DNA from: Rhabditophanes sp. KR3021
Lineage: Eukaryota > Nematoda > Chromadorea > Rhabditida > Alloionematidae
Direction of reading: 5' to 3'
Assembly: GCA_963281155.1 (NCBI GenBank)
Contig: CAUJLY010000004.1
Location: forward strand, 1,116,001 to 1,180,000
Length of the DNA stretch: 64,000 nucleotides
Positions 1-12,600 of the stretch are shown piece by piece. Numbering within the stretch: the stretch's first letter is position 1; every line of letters starts with the position of its first letter. Under the pieces are notes generated by a model, which saw nothing but the letters and a program-made list of their open reading frames with translations, was not told the DNA's origin and did no database searches. The translations under genes were made by a program, and so were the position numbers.

Positions 1-121
1 AAAGTTGGCATTTAACCAAAATGTCAATAGATTCGTACCTAGCTTCGGCTTCTTTCCTGATTTCATTGTCCGTACAGAGAGTTCTCTTGACTAGCTCGTA
101 AAATTGATCGAGATCAGTCAT
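1..121 (-). CDS. Importin-beta family nuclear transport receptor (IPO5/IMB-3 type), N-terminal exon, cut by window edge
   Basis: Reading the minus strand from the ATG at 121-119 gives 40 residues with no stop to the window edge. They start MTDLDQFYELVKRTL and contain DNEIRKEAEARYE, the pattern of the first HEAT repeat of importin-5/karyopherin beta-3 (DN-x-R-K-x-AE-x-x-Y). Proteins of this family carry ribosomal proteins, histones and other cargo into the nucleus under control of Ran-GTP. Only the beginning is present, so the exact family member (IPO5, IPO4 or another karyopherin) cannot be fixed; IPO5/IMB-3 fits best. The gene is divergent from nephrocystin-4. Confidence 0.7.
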   Translation of the reverse strand, partial: MTDLDQFYELVKRTLCTDNEIRKEAEARYESIDILVKCQL

Positions 122-1183
122 ATTTAATATAGTCTTTTTTGTGGATTAGACAAAATCTATAAAACAAAATTGTTATTGGGTTTTATTAAAAGTTTATATC
201 TTCATAGGAAACAAAAGGTAGATTAGAGGATAGTAAAGAGCGAAATGATGGAATGTGAGACAACTCAATCAGATTTTGTTATATAAAAAGTACCCTCAAA
301 AGGAGTAACATCAAGACGGAGGAGAAAGATGGGTTTCGAAGGTTATTATTTTAAATATTTTAAAGTGCGTCAACGTCAATGGTAGTTGACAGGGAGCGTG
401 GTAAGAGTTATTCAGGTTTTTAAAATGACGGGAGGAGGTGTTTATTAGCGATATATGTGTGTTTTATGCAATACGATGATAAGGAGATGATGTTAATAAT
501 GTAGAGGAAATTAGGGTGTAAAGGTGATTTGGTTGGTGTGGAAATGTGCTTTATGAATATAATTTAAATATTTAAGAGTAGAAGTACTTTTAAATGATAT
601 GCAAATATGTTTGAGCAGATGTATGGACGGTGATTTTATAATTTACGCTAACTATTACAATTATGCGATGGTATGTAAGGTCTTCTTGAACAACTTGTCT
701 TCTGTTTAGGAATTAATCACTTTCCCAATCGAGGCAACAGTTTAAAAATGGGCGCAAGTTTAATTTAAAATGTAAGAAAGTCGAGTTAAATGCAAGAAAG
801 GTAATTTAAAATGTAAAAGACTTGAATTAATTTAAGAAAGTTGAATTAATGTATTGAATTTGAATTAATGTACAAAGTTGAATTGATGTATGTGAGAAGT
901 TAAATCGAAAACGTAGGGGTGTGTAATTAAGAATAAAACAGAATCACTTGCACTAAAAGGACCCTACTTGGCCACCCCACAATTACATCTATTTAATACC
1001 GTTTGCAGCCAGACAAGCAGGTGCTTAAATAATGACCTGTGGTTGTCATGGAGTCGGCCAAATGAACTTTAATAACAGTCTCTAGACTAGACATAGCATA
1101 CATATACTACCACATACATATATGTGCCATTGACAACATCTAACTATTCATTGCAATATCAAAACAACAATTTATTGGCAACC
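122..1183. other. Divergent intergenic region between importin-beta and nephrocystin-4
   Basis: About 1.06 kb without a credible reading frame. It must hold the promoters of both flanking genes. The only structure noticed is the run of degenerate short repeats at about 760-905, listed separately. Confidence 0.6.
760..905. repeat. Degenerate short tandem repeats (GTTGAATTAATGTA-like)
   Basis: Successive variants of a core like aagttgaattaatgta, aaagtcgagttaaatg and gtaatttaaaatgtaaga recur about every 20-30 bases. The copies are diverged, so this looks like an old AT-rich minisatellite upstream of nephrocystin-4. No function is implied. Confidence 0.45.
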
Positions 1184-4100
1184 ATGGAATATTATTATTT
1201 TAGGATTAAGCCGTTCGAATATACAGATGTAAGTAAACGTATGAACCATTAAATAAACAACTCATTTTTATTAGGTTACTCTCAGAAAGCAATATCAACT
1301 AAACTTTACTTTTTATGATACGGAAAGAAAGGTGTTTTTTGGAGAAAATAAGGTGACGAAAGCTATTACACCGCCAAGAAATAATTTTTTGGATTGGAAG
1401 GAGCATTTTTTCTTTTATGGTGGTTTTGGTGGAAGAGATGTGGTGGTGGCGATTGAACTAGTAGAACTGAATGCGCCCACTAATATTGAATCTGGGCCGA
1501 ATGAGGTAACTGTTGGTTGGGGAGTGTTTAAGTTTAACGGGAGTTTGGGACTACATGAGTATGGAAGTAAGGCTGGCCATGAGACGTTAATTCATTTGTA
1601 TGAAGGAACTCCTTTGATTTTGATGTATATGGATTTGGATAATATGGAGAATGAAAATATTAAGAAACTTCAGACTAACTTTACTGTTATCGTGCAGTCT
1701 TGCAAAGCGTTATCTAAGTTAACTAAATTCTTTCCCCAATTCCAAATAATTTCACAAAAAGATGTCATTCCCGGGATTGGAAATATCGAGACATTTGAAA
1801 TCAAACCACAAATAGTTGGCATTTTGGAGAATATTTCGATTTCCTTTCCTGATGGAGATTCGATATTTGAGACTCTTATTTTGAATAGATTAAATTACGA
1901 AAATTGCCTTAAAGAAGACATAAAGTATGATCCCCAAAAGCATAACTCCTACTCAGTACTTGAAAGAAGGTTAAAGATTGGAGTGCATAATGGTTTGATG
2001 TACGTTAGTAAGCCTTTTACAATAAAAATGAGTGGCGAAGAATCATTTGATTCGAAAGAACAATGGCTAAGACAAGAGTATGTTCAAATTCGAAGAAGAA
2101 TCCATTGAGGATTTTGTGCCGGCTAATTTTATCATCCCTGCTGGAATCACTTTGTCTAATTTGGTCTCGGATCCCAATATTGACGTCATCTTTTCGGTGG
2201 AGTATTTGGTTGGATATAAACCAGTTAATCAGAAAGAAACGTATGCTACAAAGGTCATTAAGTATAGTTGGGGAGTTTGGCAACCTTTTGGAAAAAGCAA
2301 CAAGTCAAGTGTTTCACATGTGATGTTGACAGGAGGTCCTAGACCAAATCCGGAAGAATCAATTTATGTGAAAAGTTTTCTTGGGGTTAATGAGGACAAT
2401 AAACCTATTTTGATTCCTAGTATGACTATTAAATTTAGATTTAAACTGGATAATGTCGTTCTTGAGAAGAGTAGTGTGAGGACTATTGTTAAGCCAGTTG
2501 TAGTTGAGGAAACAATGAGTGAAGTTGATTTTAACGAATCAAAGGTCGAAAGAGAGGTTTTGAGGCAGATTGAAAATGCACCAAAGAAATCGCATCTGTA
2601 CGAAGAGACTTTCATTAGACCTGGCAAAGAAACATTTTTAAAGGATCAAAGGATTCAAGTGTTTGACGATCCAACTCTTGAAACGAAAATTCTCATTCCA
2701 ACCTCAACTAACTATTCTCGAAAAGATTTTGAATTTTTCAATTCCTACAAATTTCCAGCTTATTACGATTACATGAATCAACCTCCAAAGATAGTCGACA
2801 CGACCGTTGATGAAGTTTTCTACGAACGTAAGGAGGAATTAGATAATTTAGTAACAAACGAAATAACAATTGAATTCATGGGAATAAACTTCTTTCAAAA
2901 TAAACTCTATGATCCAGTTGAAAAAAAATATTATTTCTTTACATTTCAATTTTATCGCTTTAAGGAAGTAGTAACAGAGAAATTAAGTATTTTCCAGAAA
3001 TTCTCTTCTATTTCAGAAGAGCCATTCGTCTTGCAAAGGGTAGATTCGAACGACATGATCCTCAAGGAAGTCAACAGTGGTCTTCAAATAAAATTTACAA
3101 TCGACTCTTCTCCTTACCTCAACGGAAGACCTACTGATTTCATTGAATATCTCCGAACCAGCAACTTGTCAATCGACGTCTGGGATGGGCTTTCTTTAAT
3201 CCATCTCGGCACTGCTATAGTTCCATTAAAAGTAAGTTTTTTGAAAAAAAGAAGCTCAGACAGTACGAATACTCAAGTTACTTTCATTATTTATCACTTG
3301 ATGAAATATCTTCATAGCTGTTTGTTTTACGTTTGTGGTGAGGTGCGAAATTTTGACGTTTGACTTGATAAATTCAAGAAAAACCAATCTTTTACAGCGA
3401 CATCAAAAAATGTTGCTTGATTAATAGTTAGTATGTGACAAAATATTTATTTATAATTTGAAAGCATGCTTATTCTTATTGCTATTTGAATTTAACATCA
3501 GTAGTCTTATTTAATGTTATCATTTTTAGCACCTTTGCAGACAAGGCCTCCCCGCCATCACAACATGTCAAAAAGCCGCCATAATTCAAAATGGCCTGGA
3601 AGAGCAAGATACGACTATAGGTTCAATTTACTTAAACCTATCAAATATAGGCAAACCTACTTTAACCAGCAGATTAGTGAAACCTCATTCGGATGGAATA
3701 AATCAATCCTCGCGTCTTGTAACTTCCACAAAAATCCCTTTGCACGTCTACGCCCAAGTTCACGCAATCCCAATGCCAATTCCCACTTTTGCTCCCAATC
3801 TAGGTCAAGACGAAAAATGGATCGAAGGCTTAAGTGGGATAAAAATGGACAGCAAAGATTTGAACATCGACAGATTGCCTGAATCCATCAAAGCCAAAGT
3901 ACTAGAAAGTAAAATGATCTACGATGAAGAAATAGTAAATTACCAAAAAACGAAAGCTCAATCCAAAGCAGATATGCTCCTGAAAACTGCCTTCAAAGGA
4001 ATCACAACTAATGCTACGTTATTCGTTCCTAATGGAGAAGCTACGTTCTTTGAATTTGAATTAGAGAATATTCAAACGGTTAATGTCGACGTCGCAATCC

Positions 4101-5284
4101 ATATTAATGATATTAGGCTGGAAGTTGTTGAGAATGCGAGTGAATGGAGTAGTTTGAAGAAAGAATTTAATGTTAGTGGGAATGTCGAAAAAGATATGTT
4201 TCATCGAAATTCAAATAATGATCTTTGTGTTTATTTCAAGCCAATGGAAAAGGTTAAAATTCCTTTTAAGTATAGCGAATATATCGAGAGTGCAGGGCCT
4301 GAATTTACGTCTATTTTAAAAGTTATCTTTATAAAAGAAAAAAGTAGGACAACTATGTCTATCTTAGAACTAACTATTCACTCAGCATCAACATACATCC
4401 ATAGAAGTCTAAGATTCTTTGCTAGACAAGAGCAAGGTTTCCAACGATTAATTCCAATAAACAATGCTGGGAGTAAAGATAAAATAGTTGCCCTCAAGTG
4501 CAGCAATTCAAAAGCAGCTTGTTCTATTAAGAACCCAGCTATTTCTCCATACGGTCAAAATTTATTTATTAAACTACATCCAGATTCAACAGAAGCCGAA
4601 TCTATATCAAGTTTTGTGATTTGTTTTTATCAATCTTCCCAATACACCAAAGTAGTGGAAGCATGGCGCATTTACATTCACTTCATTCCCTCGCTAACCG
4701 TCAATACCATCATGGGACAAGTCAAGAACTTTTCACTTCGTTTCAAGTGTGCTTTAAATGATAAAAAAATGAATTACAAAGTCAATTCCTCAAGTAAAGC
4801 TGTTCGCATTTTCCCGGAGGGAGTTTATCAAGTAGCTAATATTGAGAAAGGAGAAGCTATTTGCCAGGTTATTCCTTTCATTCAATCAGATCAAGTCAAT
4901 TTTGTGTCGATGGTATCAACTACGCCATTAGCCTTGAAGAGTTTGTATTTACTTGATATTAAAGTGCAGGAACCTAATATAGTTAAAGTGTATAATTTGT
5001 CTGTAACAGATTTTTCCTCACCAACTATGATAGAAAAGATTCCTGTTCTAAATCCATATGGAGAAACAAAGATATTCCGCGTCTTCTCTTCCAACCTTGA
5101 TCAAATCCAAGTTCTAGACGATCTCATACAAATCTCCCCAGGAAAAGTGGCCTCCGTCAGACTAAAATTTTTCCTTGACCACACCAGTGTCAACCGCAAC
5201 CACCAAACTCTCATATTTGTGGAAAACACAGACAACGGAGCTCAAGAAGAAGCCTATCGTATGCAGGTCCTTTTTAAAGAATAA
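1184..5284 (+). CDS. nphp-4: Nephrocystin-4 (ciliary transition zone protein), with one frame break
   Basis: Exons: 1184-1228, 1275 to about 3231 (frame break near 2071-2108), 3530-5284; introns 1229-1274 and 3232-3529. Roughly 1,250 residues against about 1,430 in vertebrates. The order of segments follows the family: N-terminal beta-rich part, GVHNGLMYVSKP motif, the strand leading to WGVWQPF, the RQGLPAI motif at the start of the last exon, then the C-terminal MSP/ASPM-like immunoglobulin repeats with EDMFHRNSN and NPYGETKIFRVFSS. NPHP4 works with NPHP1 and RPGRIP1L in the ciliary transition zone; in nematodes this means sensory neurons. The frame shifts between bases 2071 and 2108. Either an indel or a short intron with a poor acceptor (GT at 2008, AG near 2095 or 2098) would explain it. 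Confidence 0.85.
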
Positions 5285-5461
5285 ATACCTCAAAAAAGTC
5301 AACACCAAAATTATTATGCATCACCCTCTAATCCTACCTTCAATATGTTGAATATGTATCTTTCTCTTTTTAAAGCTTATCGCAAACATTTACTCACCTG
5401 CCCTAAAATGACCTAATCTCTTTTTGAATAAAATTTTCAAATCATTATATTATTTATCGAA

Positions 5462-7718
5462 ATGACCACACTTTGCTTTGTTATATTTTTTACTCTTTTT
5501 TGTGTCGTAACATCGTATCTGGGTCTAAACTGTAGACAGACCAATGAATGCGGTGATGTAAATTTATTTTGTCACGAAGGCAAGTGCCGAAGAGCTAATT
5601 GTGATGATAATTTAAATTGTCAAACTGGAGAATTATGCTTTTTCGGAAAAGTCAATGCCGGGTTTAGGAAAGCTTGTTTTGCTTTTGATTTGACTAAAGC
5701 TCAAAAGATTGTTGAGCCTGCAATTTGTCCTGGCGGTGGAACTGCCATTTTGGTGGATGGAGTTTATGAAAGTTGTGATTTTGTCAAGCCATGTGCGGGA
5801 AATGGCATTTGTAATCCGAATAATGGAGTTTGTTGTTCTAAGATAAGGACTTGTCCTTTGCCAACAAAGCCAATGCTTAATCAATTTAGTCAAAAGCCAA
5901 TTATGTGTAGGTTGAAAAGTGGAGAAGCAGTAGAATGCGGGGAAGGGGCTAGATGTCATCCACAGACGGGCTTTTGTTGTCTCCAAACTAAAGTGGAGCC
6001 TGCTCTGCCCGACATTATAATTAACATCTCCGAAACGGCTCACACCTTAGTAGGTGAAGCATGCTCTCCTTCAACAAAACCTTGCGGCTCCGGATCCTCC
6101 TGCGAATGTGACCGTTCAAATCAAAACTGTCTTTGCCAATGTATGAAAGAAATGGGTTATTTACTAGACTACAGTGGCAAAAATTGCCTTCGCATTCGCA
6201 AGAAAGTAAATGAATTTTGTTCTTCTGACATCGAATGTGGAGCTGCCTTCTCAACTTGTCAACACAATAAATGTCAATGCAAGAATGGTTTTGAGTCCGA
6301 TTCGAGGGATGGGTGTAAGAGTTCAATGCATAATTGCATCAATGACGAGGATCCTTACAGAGAAAGAGGACAGGTAAAAGCGTGTACTGTCTTTTGGTCT
6401 AGATCAGTTTATTATTCAAGTGAAGATGCTAAACCAACTAAATTTAATTCATTCAAACCAAACAAATCTACTAATTTATCGCTTTTCGAAATGGATGATG
6501 ACTCTTCTTCTGTTTTTAATCCACAAAATGATGACACTGGCTGTCCACATGATTTTTACTGTGTAGCTGTTTTCGAGGTACCTAAATCTCCCCATTTGTA
6601 CGAAGGTTTCTGCTGTCCTACACCCAAAAACAAAGACCCAGTCTGCCCAGTAGGTCTGCCTTATTCAAGTTCAGTTGAACCTAACTTTGGATGTGAGTTA
6701 ACTTTATTAAACCAAACATTCAAAATTCTTTTCTGACAAACCAACACTTCCAATCCTGTCATTTGAGCTTCACCTAAAATTATTGCAAATAATTACTCTT
6801 TAAACTTACTCTCACACAAAATTCTTACTTCTCGTTAAGGTCGGTATTGTGAGGTCAGAACAGACAATTTCCCCTCTTCATTAATACTAACGCTTTTGCC
6901 AAATGACCATCTAATAAGAGGCGATCTTGCGCTCTAAAATAACAAAATGATGTTATTTGGTCTTAAACACCGAAATGACACGCAAATAGTTTGTAGGTGA
7001 CATTAAAATTTCAAAGGTACAACTTCCTAAATCAGAGTTGATAGAGTGTCTACTAACACAATAATTAAAACATGTAATCTTTTTACATTAACATTTAATT
7101 TTAGGCGAAAATTGTCCATTCGACCAATATTATTGTCATATAGACAGAATGCATGGAACCAAAGAAATTTGTTGTCCCAAACCTTGTATTTCACCAGATG
7201 ATGTCTACATTGAGGGGCAATGCCAACCAACCGCGTTTTACGGGGAAAGATGTTTCCACTCTCATCAATGTATGGGACAGAAAAAGTTGTCCGGAATAAA
7301 TAATATCGAGCATTTGTTAGATGCTATTGGGACAATGGAATGCATGAGTGGGGTTTGTGGATGTCCAACGGGATGGATTCATGAGGAAGGAGCTTGCAAG
7401 AAGTTGGAGTGCAAGGTAGGATGGAAGGGAGATCCTCAGCAGGATGGAAACGGAAATATTGTCAAATGTGGAAGGAGCAAGGACTGTAGTCAAGGATTGA
7501 TTTGTGATCCTTTTGGAAAATTTTGTTGTAGAGGAGTTAATAGTAAGTTGGAATAGTTATTTGTATTTTTAATATCTTATGTGATTTTAGAATGCCCAGG
7601 TAGTTTTGTCGAGACAGGGGAAAACTGCTCACCAACAAGTCAATGCTTCAAAGAAGGCGACATCTGCATTGTCCCTAAAAATAAAACACAAAAAATTTGC
7701 TGCACAAGAGAAGGTTAA
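5462..7718 (+). CDS. Secreted cysteine-rich protein with EB modules
   Basis: Exons 5462-6692, 7105-7542 and 7591-7718; introns 6693-7104 and 7543-7590, phases 1 and 1. The protein has 598 residues. It opens with a hydrophobic signal peptide (CFVIFFTLFCVVTSYLG) and no later membrane segment is visible. It is packed with spaced cysteines in EB-module style, such as CSSDIECGAAFSTCQHNKC followed by QCKNGF, and with repeated CC-containing knots (FCCLQ, ICCPKPC, FCCRG, ICCTRE). EB modules are common in nematode extracellular proteins, often with Kunitz or EGF-like units; none of the former was seen here. The role is unknown. It lies 177 bp downstream of nephrocystin-4 and is convergent with the DEF8-like gene, 179 bp away. 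Confidence 0.8.
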
Positions 7719-7897
7719 TCACCGTTCATAAAGAAAGAATGTTTATCACTAATGGAAACGTCAATCATAATAATAAAGTTATTATACACATTAATTTATT
7801 AATCAACAATAAATATTATTTTACAAAAATTACGCTTCATCGACAATTATTAATATTTGTAAATATATACACTCAGACAACATAAACATATGCATTA

Positions 7898-9180
7898 TCA
7901 GCTTAGTGATATTACATTATTGTTAGACTGTAGTCGTATGCAACGAGGACACTGGTTTTCATCTTTAACACACTTATGATGGTACGAAGTGGAGCATTTT
8001 TGACATTCATGGACCTCATCATCAAATGCATAAATCAGTTGATCGGTTGAGCAGCCAGAGCAATTGGAAGCATTTAATTTGCACATGTCGCAATCATTTT
8101 CAATATGTTTCCGGAATTTATCTAGACTTTTCATCAACCCATCCACCAAATCTCCATTCAATGCCTCGAAAAGTTCATTCGTACTAAACAAATCTTTGCC
8201 TTCTAGGAAATAAGAAAATGTTTGCAACTCTTTTAACATATTTACACAACTCTTGTTTGAACAAACTTTGAAGTATTTTCCCATGGCAACTACATCTAAT
8301 CTTACCTTTTCCAAACATTTCATAATATCAAGGTATTTAAAAGCGGTCTGGTTAAAGTCCGCCAACCTAATCAACGGTTTATTTTGAGTTAACCTCAAAA
8401 TCTCCTTAGATGACCGACAAACTTTCCTCTTCTTATGATCCAAGTTCAATACCAATCTGGCGGGAATTGGCATTTCATCGTCCCAATGACAAGTCGGGCA
8501 ATAATACTTTCCCGTATAATCGCATAATTTGGCTTCATTAAGAGCATCTTCACCGAAAGCTATTTGTTTTTTGCAATCAAAACAAGTAAATGCTTGGTCA
8601 GATAAGCTGCTTTCTGGACAGATTTTCATAATCAACTCAAAATCTTTCTTCCCAACTTCGAAACTGACACAAGTCCTGGGCACATTACTCGTGCAAGAGG
8701 AATGACATTTGTAACCACATGACACACATCGATAATAATTCTGTATCATTCTCCAAATTGAGTAGGTACAAGTCTCACACACTGGATTGGAACCTATAGA
8801 GGAACGTCGAACGAAGCGATGTCCTTTGATGTAAATTATGTCTTCGAATTCTGTTTTGGAAACAGTTGGATCCTACAAAATAAGTACTTATTTATAAGTG
8901 CCAAACAAATATATATCTTTTGAAATAAACTAAAAGTTACCTTTAGACAAAATAGCTCTAGCTGCGAAGCCACCAACAAAGCAAAAACGGTTTCTCTAAA
9001 ATTAATCGAATCATTCCTGTCCTCCTCACTCAAAATACTCCTGCAAACCTTAACAATAACTCTAAACTCATTTTCTTTGACCTTACTTCCATCTGATTCA
9101 CCACCTAACTTCTTCATTTCATCATTAACAGCCGTCCTCAACTCCAGATGGTTATCCAATATGTCGTCAATCGTAGACAT
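7898..9180 (-). CDS. DEF8/Rubicon-family protein with C1 and Rubicon-homology zinc domains
   Basis: Minus-strand exons 8941-9180 and 7898-8872 (intron 8873-8940, phase 0) give 404 residues. The start at 9180 (MSTIDDILDNHLELR) is the first ATG. An N-terminal helical part is followed by a C1-like zinc finger (HRF..CETCTYSIWRMIQNYYRC..CGYKCHSSC) and then a cysteine-rich C-terminal region with CFDCKKQI, CPTCHWDD, CDMCK..NCSGC and the final CQKCSTSYHHKC and CPRC motifs. This is the layout of differentially expressed in FDCP 8 (DEF8), which shares the Rubicon-homology domain with PLEKHM1 and Rubicon, proteins that bind Rab7 on late endosomes and lysosomes. The Rab7 link is inferred from the family. 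The gene is divergent from SMC4. Confidence 0.8.
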
Positions 9181-9611
9181 CACTCTAACCAAATATAACA
9201 GTAGTTGTAATGTCTAAAAAGATATGTAACTTATTAATAGATTTATAAATATTCACATAAAATATAATAATAGAAGAGCGTATTAATAGAAAGGTAAAAA
9301 GATGTGATCACTTGATTTCAACAAAAAAAGGGTGAAGTTTAGTGATAGGAGAGATCAGAAAAAATGAGTCTTTACAAAATGTGGTGATTAAACGAGCTGA
9401 TAAGGAGCTTTTGGAGACAATTAAAGCATGTGACGACATATGGTGTCTCTTTGTTAGTGTATGTATGTGTGTGTGGAGAGATGAGTATTGGTGGGCAAAG
9501 TTCTTGCACGGAAAACCTGTGGAAGATGGTTTGTTTTTGGGGAATGTTGACTAGATACCACATTCCTTTACTTACTATCATTTTATAATTCAAATTTTGT
9601 TGTTGTAAGTT
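9181..9611. other. Bidirectional promoter region between the DEF8-like gene and SMC4
   Basis: About 430 bp between two divergent starts. It contains a TG-rich microsatellite-like stretch around 9455-9478 (gtatgtatgtgtgtgtgg). A 70-codon frame at 9342-9554 has no ATG start and no recognisable similarity, so I do not call it. Confidence 0.5.
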
Positions 9612-12600
9612 ATGAGTAAACGCAGACGTACTAAAACACCTATTCCGGAGAAAGAGGAAGTGTCGGGTGGGGAAGAAGCCATGGATACATCGGAGATGCT
9701 GCAATCCTCTAATAATCATATTTCACATGGCGATGAGGAGGAGGATGACCTGTTAAATATGGTGATTCCCCCGATGGTTGAGCCTGAGATGAGAAGTGAT
9801 GGAACTGGGGAGAGACTTGTTATTGCCTCGATTGATGTGGAGAACTTTAAAAGTTACTTTGAGCGTCAAACCATTGGGCCTTTGCACAAAGTAAGTTTAG
9901 CATAATTTTAAACGAATAATTCACCTTTTTAGAACTTCACCGCAATTATCGGTCCTAATGGCAGTGGAAAGTCAAATGTGATTGACGCAATCTTGTTCGT
10001 TCTCGGGTTTAAAGCAAAGTCCATCCGATCGAAAAAATTGTCCACTCTAATCCACAACTCTCAAGGCAAAACTGACATCTCACATTGCATTGTTCGTATC
10101 AACTTTGCGAAGATTATCGATATCGACGAAGTTAACTTTGATGTGGTGAGTGGTTCAGAGTTCAGCGTGGCAAGGTTTGCCTACAAAGACAACTCCACCA
10201 AGTATGAATACAATGGCAAGGTGAAACCCTACAATGAAGTGCATCGCCTACTGAAAGCTAAAGGAATAGACCTAGAGCACAATCGCTTCCTAATCCTGCA
10301 AGGCGAAGTGGAAACGTTGTCGCTGATGAAACCAATTGGTGAAAAACCTGGCGAAGAAGGGATGCTCGAGTACCTTGAAGACATCATCGGCAGCTCTAGG
10401 CTAAAGGAACCTATTGAGAAGCTTTACAAAGGCATCCAGGAGGTCACCAAGGCAAGGAATATGTTCTTGACAAGGTTCAACATAATCGAAGAAGAAAAAG
10501 AGCAGTTGGAGAAGGGGGCACGTGAATGTATTAACTTCATGAAGACTGAAAATGCTCGGGGGTTCTTGTATAATCTAATACAAAATGCCAGCCTAATCAA
10601 ATTGTCTGAAAAGAAGGTGGAGATTAAAGGGGAGAAAGAAGCGTTGGAGAAGTTGGTTAGCGAATGTAAGGTGGCTTTAGATGAAGTGTTAGCTCAGCAG
10701 GCTTCGGAAAATAGCAATCGCGGGAAACTTCAAAAAGCGGTGGACAAGATCAGGAAAGAAGGCGACTCACTCAGCAATAAACTTCTCAGTCAAAAAGAAG
10801 TTGCTGTCAAGGCGGAGGCCGATATCACTAGATCGACTGAAAAAAGCAAGGAACTCGAAAGCAGCGTCAAAAAAGAGGAAAAGAAAGTTAGCAATTTGGA
10901 GGCTGTACCAGATGAATGTGACGAAAAAATCGTACAGCTGCAAGACACAATTGCAAGTTGCGAGTCTGTTATCAGCGAAAAGGGGCAAATCGTAAATGAA
11001 TGCATGATAAGGTTTGAACAAGCCACAACGGAATTCGGTGATAGGTTAAAGGAGCCGGAGTCAAAAGTTAATGATCTCTTGGCTTGTCAAAACGCAGTTG
11101 CTAAGGAAGTCGGAAGGGCTGAGCAGAGTTTGAAAGAATTGGTGGATGCTGATAAGGCTGGCTTGGAAGATTTGACACGAATCAGAGGATTGATTGCAAA
11201 GGATCAAGCTGCGATGGATGCTAAGAAAGATAGGTTGGTAAAGGTCCAGGATTCCTTACCTAGTATGGAGGCTGAATCTAAGACACTCGAAAAGGAACTT
11301 GCCACACTGGACAAAGAATTCGGGGTTCTTGAACCGAAAATTGCAACTCTCAAAGGGAAAAAGGCCTCCCTCGGAAATGCCATTGGAGATCAACAGAGCC
11401 AAAATCGAATTGCCACTGCTTTAATGTCCTTCAAGCACACTAATAAGATCAAAGGAATCATCGGGAGACTTGGCGATTTGGGTGGGATAGACCCAAAATA
11501 CGACTACGCCATCACTGCTGCTGCCCGGGGTACATTAGACAACATTGTCGTAGACACGATGGAAACAGCTGAAGTTTGTATTGACTTTATGAGAAAAACA
11601 AAGGCTGGCCGGGCCGCGTTTATGGTGATGGAAAAGATTGGTCTTGACAAGTTGATGAAAGCCTCTGAACCAAAGGAGATTCCAGAAGGAGCCCAGCGAC
11701 TCTTTGACCTTATTGAGTGCAAGGATGCAAACATCAAATGCTGCTTCTACTTTGCTGTTCGAGACACCCTGGTTTGCGAAGGAATTGAAAACGCAAACCG
11801 AATTGCCTTCAAAAGTGGGCAAAGGTGGAGAGTCGTCACGACTAATGGAGAACTAATTGAGCAAACTGGAGTGATCTGCGGAGGTGGAAAGAAACCTGAC
11901 GGAGGCAAGATGGGGAAGAAAGCTGTTATTTCTGGTGATTCCCAAGGAGAGAAAGAGGAGCTGGCTAGAGTTTCCGCTGAATTAGAAGAGCATTTGGGAA
12001 GATTTCGTGACCTTGCTCGTGAAATGAGCGACGGGAGAGTCAAATTGCAAAAGATGACTGGGGAAATTGAAAAACTGAAGGCAGAACAAGAAGAGCTCAC
12101 TCAGTACATCCGCTCTATGGTAGAAATCATCGCCGTGCTAAACCAACAAGAGGCTGAAAAACTTGGCCAATTATCACAAAAGCTTGACAACAAGCGTGAA
12201 ATTGCTGACCTTACTGAAAAAGTTGTGAAGGCTCAAATGAAATTAAGCAAAGCTCAAGCTGCCACTGATAAAGCGAAGGAAGTAGTGAAGGAAATCACTG
12301 ACGAGAGAGATGGCTTGTATGACAGCATCGTCGGTGTCCATGAAATCCCCCTAAAAGAAGCGAAGAAGACGAAGACAGACTCGGCCAAACTCATCAAGAC
12401 GGAACAGACCAAGAAGAGTAATGCTTTATTAAATATGAAGAAAAGTCAGCAAAATCTCAACAAACTTAAAGCTGAAATTGATGAACACAGGAACCGGGTG
12501 GAAGAGTGTAGCGACATTATCGATAAGAATTTCAAGGCGATCTTTAACATTGAAACCCAAATCGAAGCCAATAAAGCCGAGGAGGTGACTGCTAAAGAAG

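Noticed and set aside
9342..9554. 70-codon plus-strand frame between the DEF8-like gene and SMC4
   Set aside because: It starts with GTG, has no ATG, crosses a TG microsatellite, shows no similarity and sits in a divergent promoter region.
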